From assembly GCA_027596945.1 (NCBI GenBank), contig JADGJH010000380.1, forward strand, positions 3,343-19,857: a DNA stretch of 16,515 nucleotides, written 5' to 3'. Position 1 is the stretch's first letter. Every line of letters starts with the position of its first letter. Below are positions 1 through 7,792 of this stretch, in pieces. Origin of the DNA: Physocladia obscura. Lineage: Eukaryota > Chytridiomycota > Chytridiomycetes > Chytridiales > Chytriomycetaceae. A model generated the notes under the pieces. It searched no databases, was not told where the DNA came from, and worked only from the letters and a program-made list of their open reading frames with translations. The translations under genes were made by a program, and so were the position numbers.

Positions 1-68
1 TTTTTTTAAATTTTTTTTTGATTTTTAAAATTCTTGAGAATACACGTCTTCCACCACAAGTAATTAAT

Positions 69-74
69 TTTATT
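69..74 (-). promoter_or_regulatory. Candidate poly(A) signal for the ankyrin-like gene
   Basis: The plus strand reads tttatt, which is AATAAA on the minus strand, about 10 nt past the TAA stop at 84-86. The surroundings are very AT-rich, so a chance match is possible. Confidence 0.35.
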
Positions 75-83
75 AGTAATAAA

Positions 84-1673
84 TTAAACGTCCACATTTG
101 CCTGCCATTCCGCAAAAGTCTTAAATCCTTTTGGATTGATTTGCACATCTCCCAGCAGCAACTCCACGATCTCTCTCTGTCCTCTTTGATGGGCCCCTTT
201 CAAAGCTTCATTACTCAAAGCCGCTGGATTGATATTCACCTGTGACGCGAGTTGCAGAAGCGATTTCACTGTGTCAACCACACCCCGCTTCACAGCACTC
301 CGAAAAATAAGATTATTTGACCACCCCAAATCAAATCCACCCTCTTCAGCCAACATGCGCACAACACCAGGCTGCATGGCAAAGTTTTCGTTTTCAACCA
401 TGCGTTTGAACATAAATTTGGGGATTTTCAACTGTTTCGACACGTCCAGCACAACACGCAACATTTTTAATGGTTCCTCTATGCGTTTCGTCGTCAAGAA
501 TCGAACCATTGAATCAAACAACTTGTTTTGCGGTGTTGGTGTGAAGCGGGGGTCATTCAATAAACTTACAAGAGACAAGTCAGCACTGGATTCAAAAGCT
601 TTGGCAAGAAAGAGGCGTTCTTGATCCCTGTTCAAAAATACCAACTTTGGATGTTTGAGTAAGAAGGCAGTGACTTTCCCCGAATTTGCAACAATAGCCA
701 ATGTCAAAAAGTCGGTTAAAAATGCAACTGTACTGTTCTTGGGGTCTGCCATTACGCCATACTGCGGGTTATATGCCCTTGCAGTGTTCAAGTCGAGTTT
801 GTCAAAGATGAACTTGAACACGTCGACGCTATCAGCGTGAGCAGCGGCCCATAATAAATCTGTCCATTGCCAGTCCTCGAGTGCAACTGCATCATTTTCA
901 CCACCTAACACCATAGTCAGAATATCCACATTTCCACCACGAACAGCCGTGGACGCCAACCCCGGTGCATTCAGCTTCTTCTCATGGGCAAACAATAAGC
1001 CAACAGTTACTTTGAAGCCACATAGACACGCCCACTCCCACATTTTCGGGTCGATTGTAAACTGGGGATTGCTTGCAAACGCAATCCCCACAGCTTTTGC
1101 CGCATACGTTGGACTGGTGCGATATACTGGCACCTGAAAAACACGCCCCGAACAGGTAGACACCATATGAGCCTCCCAGAAACTAGAGATTCCAAACAAA
1201 ACAGCCAAATACGCAGGAGGCAGATTCATGTACGAATCCATCAAGGCAGCTAACTGCGCAGCAGGGTGTGCATGTGCTTTATTGTTTCCACTACCGCCAG
1301 CTACAGCTACTTGTGCAGCATGATAGGCTTGTTCTTCATCGTCCGTGTCCACAAGGTCTTCCCAATCACTAGTGGCATCACCTCCCTTGCCAGCTACTCG
1401 CTCCGCAAGCGCAGTATGCACTGCAGACTCCAGAGTCATTGGTATTGGTGCTCGGATGTTGATTTGCCGGAGCAAATGCCTCTGGGCATTCTTGTAATCA
1501 TGCAGAATGAATCCGAATGCTGCTTCTCCAAGCACACAGAGGGCAGCTCCATCATTGATCACACTGAGCTGATATGCTACCTTTTGCTGAATTTCTGTTG
1601 GCAGGCTTTGCAGCATTTGTCTCAGTGCGAAAAACGACAATAAAAATTTATAAATGTCAAAGTGAATTGTCAT
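84..1673 (-). CDS. F-box-like/ankyrin-repeat-like protein, single exon, 529 aa
   Basis: This is an uninterrupted minus-strand frame from ATG (revcomp of 1671-1673) to TAA (84-86). A second in-frame ATG at 1616 would give a 510-aa protein starting MLQSLPTEIQQ. I chose the upstream ATG because it has A at -3 while the inner one has C, but the inner start fits the domain edge better and may be real. Residues 21-65 (LPTEIQQKVAYQL core) resemble the short F-box-like N-terminus found in chytrid ankyrin proteins. An acidic patch lies at about 103-115. From about 200 to the C-terminus there are degenerate helix-pair units of ankyrin type, such as GNVDILTMVL and GQREIVELLLGD. Proteins of this layout usually act as substrate adaptors or scaffolds, but no partner is visible. 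It has no introns, unlike its neighbours. The coding call is strong; the function is tentative. Confidence 0.8.
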   Translation of the reverse strand: MTIHFDIYKFLLSFFALRQMLQSLPTEIQQKVAYQLSVINDGAALCVLGEAAFGFILHDYKNAQRHLLRQINIRAPIPMTLESAVHTALAERVAGKGGDATSDWEDLVDTDDEEQAYHAAQVAVAGGSGNNKAHAHPAAQLAALMDSYMNLPPAYLAVLFGISSFWEAHMVSTCSGRVFQVPVYRTSPTYAAKAVGIAFASNPQFTIDPKMWEWACLCGFKVTVGLLFAHEKKLNAPGLASTAVRGGNVDILTMVLGGENDAVALEDWQWTDLLWAAAHADSVDVFKFIFDKLDLNTARAYNPQYGVMADPKNSTVAFLTDFLTLAIVANSGKVTAFLLKHPKLVFLNRDQERLFLAKAFESSADLSLVSLLNDPRFTPTPQNKLFDSMVRFLTTKRIEEPLKMLRVVLDVSKQLKIPKFMFKRMVENENFAMQPGVVRMLAEEGGFDLGWSNNLIFRSAVKRGVVDTVKSLLQLASQVNINPAALSNEALKGAHQRGQREIVELLLGDVQINPKGFKTFAEWQANVDV

Positions 1674-2418
1674 ACTTTCTTTCCTTGGGTTGGCCGAAAA
1701 AGCAATGCTAAACGTCAAGGCTCAATTTCCCGATATTCAAAGTGCGCATTTTGTAGTAGTTCGTTTTTTCCCAAATTGCTTCATTTTTTCCCTCCCACTC
1801 AATGCAGCAATCATAATCCAAGCTTTGTGTACATAGCATTGGACAGAATGGCAAAATTTTACATTTGTTCAAGTAGTAAATGTTGAGTTTCGCGTTGTAT
1901 TTTATTTTAATATTCGCTATTGAATTTCACAGTGAATTTTGGTTTTTTACTTCAATTTGATGGATTTTTATGTTTGCATTCATATGATGTTACCAAAATG
2001 CCTCAACTGAGAAATTTCTTTTTATTTTCGAGGGAAATTGTTTTAATTTATTTCATCTTATTGGAACTTCTGGTAGTTATTACAACAGTATTTTTGCTTG
2101 GAAAATTGGAGAAGGCAGAACGTATTTCATTCACGCAATAAATTACGAGAAGCACAAGAAGTGCATAATATTTCAGAAATTTCGCTCCAAACTTTACTCG
2201 GTTCATGTTGGCGGTAAATCTGGATTTGCTTTTGGCATGCTGAACCTTTTTTTTTTAAAACGAACAAACTTTTACTGGAATTTTTCAAATCGACTAGAAG
2301 TATTATGTACGCTTTAATAAAATGTTTTTTGATAATATGTCGTTCGCGTTTCACAGTTTCCGCTGGTGTTATTGTGTTTGGAAACAATGAATGCACTTAA
2401 TCTTTGACAGAAATAGAA
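1674..2418. other. Divergent intergenic region between the ankyrin-like gene and the flippase
   Basis: This AT-rich stretch of about 745 bp separates two divergently transcribed genes, so it must hold both promoters and 5' UTRs. I see poly-T and poly-A tracts (for example around 2248-2260) but no clear TATA box, tRNA or repeat. A short frame at 1998-2141 (47 codons with one hydrophobic segment) is too weak to call as a gene. Confidence 0.5.
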
Positions 2419-5400
2419 ATGGACGAACAGCAAATCCAAAACCAAGGGATTGGAATTGGGGGATTCTTTGGGCGACTTGCGCGGCGGCTGGGTATTGTTG
2501 ACACGCGCTACGAATCGGGTCCGGCAGTAAAGAACGGGCGCGTGCGATTGCTCGATGCCGAGCTCCGCACTATCCAGCTGAACGATTCCATCAAAAACAG
2601 CACTCGGGACTTTATCGACAACAAAATCTCAACAACAAAGGTATTCCGTCTGATCCGATCCGATCCAATCCGATGTGATTCAATAATACTCCATTCCAAT
2701 CCATGCCGATTCGATTTTTAGCTAATTCCTCACGGCAAACTACACTTTTAACTCAATCATAGTACACCGTAATCACCTTTCTCTTCAAGTTTCTCTTTGA
2801 GCAGTTTAGCAGATATGCAAACTTGTTTTTCCTCTTTATCGGATGCGTGCAGGTATTTAAGTTTGCAATATCCAATCAATGAACTATTTTGAACTTCCAC
2901 TTTTGCAAAAAAACCAACCTTTCAATCGAATATCGAAACCATGTTGCACCGTACCAAAAATTTACCAGCAAGTACCTGGTCTGTCTCCCGTAAACAGACT
3001 TGGAACTCTTCTCCCGCTCAGTATTGTCATTCTTGCTTCCGCCTTCAAGGAGGTTGTCGAAGATTCAAAGCGCGCCCGCGCAGACGCCAATGTCAATGCC
3101 TCCATTGTCAAGACACTTTTCGGCTCTCAATTTGTCGATAAGAAATGGAAGGATGTTGTTGTCGGCGACGTTGTGAGGTATCCCAAAATCTAGGAACTTC
3201 AAAAAAAAAAAAAATACAACGAAAAAGACAAAGCAGTGAATTAGTTACAAAAGCGAACCGAATCAAAGTTAAAATCAACTTTGAATTATTTATTAATCTA
3301 TATTATTTTCTTTTATAGAGTCGAGAATGGGCAATTTTTCCCTGCAGATTTAATACTGTTATCAAGTTCTGAACCCGATGCACTTTGCTACATCGAAACA
3401 AGTAATCTGGACGGAGAAACGAACTTGAAAATTCGCCAGGGTCTTCCCGAAACAGCTCACTTTCTCGACGCCGAAACAGTCTCACTAATGTCGGGCGAAA
3501 TCAAATGCGAACTTCCGAACAACTCGTTGTATACCTTCGAAGGAAATATTTCGTTTGCGGGATCGAAAACGGTTCCACTTGATCCGGGGCAGTTATTGCT
3601 GAGAGGAGCAATGTTGAGGAATACGAGATGGATTTATGGCATTGTTGTCTTTACAGGACATGAAACGAAACTCATGAAAAATGCAACGTGAGTTAGAATG
3701 GAAAAAATATTCCAGCAATGCAGCGTATCTATTTTCAACCAGCAAAACCAGTGAATCTTAAAAAAGAAAAATTTTCAAAATTTTCGATGTACTTATTGAT
3801 GAGAAACCCTTTCAATAGTGCCGCGCCCATCAAATCAACAAAAATTGAGCGATCAGTCAACAATCAAATTATTTTCTTGTTTATCCTTCTTCTGGTACTG
3901 TCGGTGCTTTGCTCTGTGGGATCGATGCTTCGGACAGTTTAGTGTCTTTATATTCAAAATTCCATGTTCCAAGAACACGTTTTCAATCTTCGTTCAAATT
4001 TAATTAATTAATTTTGTTTTTTTCTTTTTTTTTCAGCTTACCTCAAATTTTGAAACGGAAATTCTCATGATTCAAAGAAGCAGCGTCGTGGTTGACTTTT
4101 TTTGGAATATTCTCACCTTCATGATTCTATACAATAATTTGATTCCGTTGAGGTAATTCGAGTTCAAAAAATTAATGTTTAATATCCTCAAACTTAAATA
4201 AAAACAAAAAGTTTGATTGTGACAATGGACTTTGTCAAATATTATATCGCATCTTTAATAAGCTCAGACCTCGATATGTACTACGAGCCAACCGACACTC
4301 CTGCAACAGCTCGCACTTCAGCTCTCGTCGAAGAACTGGGGCAGGTTGATTTCATATTCTCCGACAAGACTGGAACTCTTACATGCAATGTCATGGAATT
4401 CAAAATGTGTTCAATTGGGGGAATAGCGTATGCTGAAGTTGTTCCTGAAGATAAGAGGGTTCAAGTTGATGATCGAGGGAAAGTTTCTGTAAGTTTGCCT
4501 TGTTACACTTGTTTTTCATGTTATATATAATAATAATAAGTGTTAAATTTTATTTGCAGGGATACTACGACTTTAAAACTTTGCTTCGAAACGCCGAAAC
4601 GCACGAAACTGCTCAAGTGATCAGTGATTTCTGTACTTTGCTTTCTGTTTGCCATACCGTTATTCCCGAAAGAGACGAAAACGATCCATCAACAATTATC
4701 TACCAAGCATCTTCTCCTGATGAAGGCGCTCTTGTGAAGGGTGTTCAATCTTTGGGCTATACGTTCACCGTTAGTCCTCCTCCTTTCAATATCATATTGA
4801 TTTATTTTTCATTTTTCGCAGACTCGACGACCGAAATCTGTCAGTGTCGATCATTCTGGATACACTCACGAATACGAAGTTTTAAATATTTGCGAATTCA
4901 ATTCAACAAGAAAGCGAATGAGTGCAGTTATTAGAATGCCAGATGGAACAATCAAATTGTATACAAAAGGTGCCGATACTGTCATTTTCGAGCGTCTCGC
5001 AAAAAATGGAAATCCATATGTTGATATCACAATGATACATTTGGAGGTTTCAATTTTTTTTTTTATTTTTTTTTTGTGATTAATTTTGTCATTCGACTCA
5101 GGACTACGCCAACGAAGGTCTTCGAACACTTTGTCTTGCATACCGCGATGTTAGTGAAAGTGAATACGCAGAGTGGTCTCGCATTTATGACCGTGCTGCA
5201 ACCGGACGGAAGCACTAGATCAAGCAGCTGAAATGATTGAACGAAACTTAATTTTGCTTGGTGCGACTGCGATTGAAGATAAGCTACAAGATGGTGTGCC
5301 TGATGCGATACACACACTTGCGACGGCGGGAATAAAATTGTGGGTTTTGACTGGAGATAGGCAAGAAACTGGTGAACATTTATTTATTTATTGTTGTTAT

Positions 5401-7232
5401 TGGAGAAAGTTTCTCTAATTTCGTTTTTATTAAATTTTCAAGCAATAAATATTGGTTCTCGTGCAAGCTTTTGAGTGAAGAAATGACGATTCGTGTGTGC
5501 AATGAAGACTCGTATTTAGACGCAAAAGTATTTCTCCAAGAAAAGCTTGATCATTTCCGACGAACAATTGCACAAACTGAATCCGACGCCGCGATTGCGA
5601 ACAAGTATACAGGGTTTGGAGCGAGTGTGTGGAAATGGATTGACGAGGACGGAAAATGGTTAGCGAAAAAACGCAGCATCTCTTCAATTATGGATAAACT
5701 GAAAGGGCACAAGGGTGGATTTTATATTGACAAAGACAAAGTTTTTGAAACAGAGGTTCTTTTTTTTCCCCCATTTACTAAAATTAAGAACATTAAGCCT
5801 TTCGCGCTTGTAATTGACGGAAGAACTCTTGAATATGCTCTTGAACCAGAATGCAAGTTAATTTTCCTTGAGCTTGCATGCTTGTGTAAAGCGGTTGTTT
5901 GCTGCCGAGTCTCACCTCTCCAAAAAGCATTGGTAGTATCTTTAGTCAAGCAAAACGTTGAAGGGGCTATCACGCTTGCTATTGGAGACGGCGCGAATGA
6001 TGTCGGAATGATCCAGGCTGCACACTTGGGTGTTGGTATCTCGGGAGTGGAAGGTCTTCAAGCCGCCAGAAGTGCCGATATTGCGATTGCACAGTTCAAA
6101 TATTTGCAAAAGCTGTTGTTGGTGCATGGAGGGTGGGCTTATGCGCGGTTAAGTAAACTTGTCCTGTATTGCTTTTACAAGAACATTACACTGTATTTGA
6201 TTCAGTTTTGGTTTTCATTCGATAATGGTTTCTCAGGACAGGTATTTGCTGAACCTCAAAATTTTTCCTTTTCTTTTTTTTTTTTTGATTTTTCTCGATT
6301 TTAGACGATTTTCGAATCATGGATTCAATCTTGTTACAACATCGCATTTACATTGCTGCAACCAGTCGCCCTTGGAATATTCGACCAATTTGTATCTGCA
6401 CGCATGCTTGATCGGTACCCACAACTATACAAACTGGGCCAGCGATCAGAATTTTATAATAACAAGACGTTTCTATTCTGGATAACAAGCTCGTTCCTCC
6501 ATTCATTCATCATATATTCGTTATTGAAGACGGCAACGAACGAGTCGCAGATGCTTTCTGACGGCCGGGTTGTAAACATATGGTTGATTGGAGTGAATTT
6601 GTTTACTATTGATATCATCTTGGTGACGCTGAAGGCCGTGATAACACTCAACACGTGGACATGGTTCACGCGACTGGCGGTAATTGGAAGTTTGGTTGCG
6701 TGGTTGGTGTTGTTTCCGATTTATGGAACGGTTGCACCCATGATCAATTTGAGTCCGGAATTGTATGGGATACCACCGATTCTGTATTCGAGCGCTATTT
6801 TTTGGTTTATACTACTTCTTGTGCCTGTATTATCGTTAGTACGAGATTTTGTGTGGAAGTAGTGAGTGCTCCGTCCTTTTTCTCCTTGGATTTGAGTTGG
6901 TTACATGGCGTAATTAATTTTTTTTATCAGCTACAAACGAACGTATTAGAGCAGATCATATCACATTATCCAGGAAATTCAAGCCTTTAATATCCCTGAT
7001 TACGCCCCTCGGATGGAGTGGTTCAAGCGGGCAGTATTTAGGGTTCGGCAAGTTCAGCGGCTAAAGTGAAGTCGAGGATTTGCGTTTTCGCAAACCGAAA
7101 CTGGACAGGCTAATTTGATACGAAACTATGATGCAACGTTGCGTAAACCAAAGTAAGAAATAATGCTTGAAATTGCGTCATTAACTCTCATGATTCTTAT
7201 CACTTAATTTAATTTTTGCATACAGGGGTTGA
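2419..7232 (+). CDS. DRS2: Drs2-type P4-ATPase (phospholipid flippase), 14 exons, reading frame disrupted
   Basis: Flippases of this class move phosphatidylserine to the cytosolic leaflet of Golgi/endosome membranes, usually with a Cdc50-type subunit. Exons as I read them: 2419-2640, 2763-2852, 2969-3177, 3319-3687, 3819-3936, 4037-4152, 4212-4488, 4560-4769, 4822-5046, 5102-5371, 5443-6241, 6305-6861, 6931-7152, 7226-7232. This gives about 1,230 codons, normal for the family. Motifs in order: TM1 QQ pair (residues 104-105), DGET (3410-3421), PLSLIV in TM4, DKTGT phosphorylation site (4363-4377), KGADT (4966-4980), LTGDRQET (5347-5370), GDGANDVG (5984-6007), then TM5-10 and a Drs2-like tail with RGFAFSQTE ending KPKG. 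Four lesions break the frame: net -1 shifts near 5205 and 5457, TAG at 6947 and TGA at 7067. Literal translation ends at TAG 5216-5218, after the phosphorylation domain. It is a pseudogene, an error-containing copy, or unusually expressed. Family and exon calls are strong; intactness is not. Confidence 0.9.
2652..2671 (+). repeat. Short pentanucleotide repeat (GATCC)3-AATCC in flippase intron 1
   Basis: Three perfect GATCC units and one AATCC unit lie just inside the first intron (2641-2762). More degenerate copies of the same theme follow up to about 2715 (ccatt, ccaat, ccgat). It looks like a simple-sequence tract with no visible role. Confidence 0.7.
5197..5218 (+). other. DRS2: Frameshift lesion 1 in the flippase N domain
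   Basis: Frame 2 codes for [13 protein letters not shown] up to 5203, then runs to TAG at 5216-5218. Frame 1 codes for [19 protein letters not shown] from 5200 onward. Both stretches fit the family consensus and are normally contiguous with a few residues between them. A net loss of 3n+1 bases explains the switch; loss of one copy of a short duplicated AACC is one possibility. Confidence 0.8.
5454..5460 (+). other. DRS2: Frameshift lesion 2 after AINIG
   Basis: Exon 11 opens with the near-invariant AINIG in one frame (5443-5456) and continues with [10 protein letters not shown] in the frame one base earlier. Changing the run ggttctc to ggtttctc would join them, so one T appears to be missing from a three-T run. 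Confidence 0.8.
6947..7069 (+). other. DRS2: Two in-frame stops inside the conserved flippase tail
   Basis: After YYKRTY the frame meets TAG (6947-6949), continues as [18 protein letters not shown] and VRQVQRLK, then meets TGA (7067-7069), and continues as [10 protein letters not shown]. Spacing matches the Drs2 tail exactly, so each stop sits in place of one residue. The natural end is the TGA at 7230-7232, after intron 7153-7225 (GTAAGA...ACAG). Confidence 0.75.
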
Positions 7233-7792
7233 TTACCGTCACTTCAACTTTTTTTCTTGTTTTTCTTTTTTTTTTGTCCTGAATTTTCTTTGGTTTGTTT
7301 CTCTTGTTCGTTTTTGCAATTGAATTTATATTGTCTGAGTTGATGTTTTTTTGAAATGAGTAATTGATTGAGCTGAATGAAGTTGAGATTAGAAATGATG
7401 TAGGGTGTCTGTTCGACTGAAAGTAAGATGGAACGTTACTGTCACATGTTCTATTTTATTTTTTAATGCTATTTTTCCTTTTTATATCGTTTCTGAACCC
7501 ACCCCGAGGGTTTTCGCGCCTTGTTTTTACCTCTTTTCATTTCTGTTTCTCCTACGAAGTGGGAAAAATTTCGAATGCATCTTTATTTTTATCATCTCTG
7601 TGTGTATTTAAGAACTACTAAACGAGCATGTTAATGCAGAGTATGATTAGAAGGAATTGTTTATTGGGCTGAGATTCATCTCCACACCCCCACAAACAGA
7701 TCTGGATAAACAAAAAATTTACGAAAATACAGTAACGGCAAAGATTTGATTGGAAGCACGTCGGTCAGTTGGATTGATTAGAATTGACGAAT
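7233..7792. other. Intergenic region, flippase 3' end to homeodomain gene promoter
   Basis: These 560 bp are T-rich on the plus strand, with several poly-T runs (7239-7275). They hold the 3' UTR of the flippase and the upstream region of the homeodomain gene. An in-frame TGA at 7775 precedes the homeodomain ATG. I see no RNA gene, repeat family or further credible ORF; a 68-codon frame at 7405-7611 starts with GTG and has no recognisable features. Confidence 0.5.

Noticed and set aside
1..83. Left-edge AT-rich stretch with a 75-codon frame starting at 18
   Set aside because: The frame runs antisense through the end of the ankyrin-like gene and has no features of a gene.
1998..2141. 47-codon frame with a hydrophobic segment (MPQLRNFFLF...), upstream of the flippase
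   Set aside because: It is short, lies in T-rich DNA where hydrophobic frames arise by chance, and has no family resemblance or splice signals.
2127..2396. 89-codon minus-strand frame
   Set aside because: It begins with GTG rather than ATG, has Lys-rich low-information content, and lies in the divergent promoter region.
5195..5215. Programmed -1 ribosomal frameshifting at the first lesion
   Set aside because: No slippery heptamer of X-XXY-YYZ type and no obvious downstream stem is present.
5193..5218. A GT...AG pair 26 nt apart (gtgctg to cactag) whose removal would restore the flippase frame; a 59-nt version starts at 5160
   Set aside because: 26 nt is below any credible spliceosomal intron. 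Both versions delete conserved residues (RAAT, or the whole [14 protein letters not shown] block), so a deletion lesion fits better.
6947..7069. Reassignment of TAG and TGA as sense codons in this organism
   Set aside because: The homeodomain gene ends in TGA and the natural flippase end is TGA. The long myosin has neither TAG nor TGA inside its exons. Local lesions are the simpler account.
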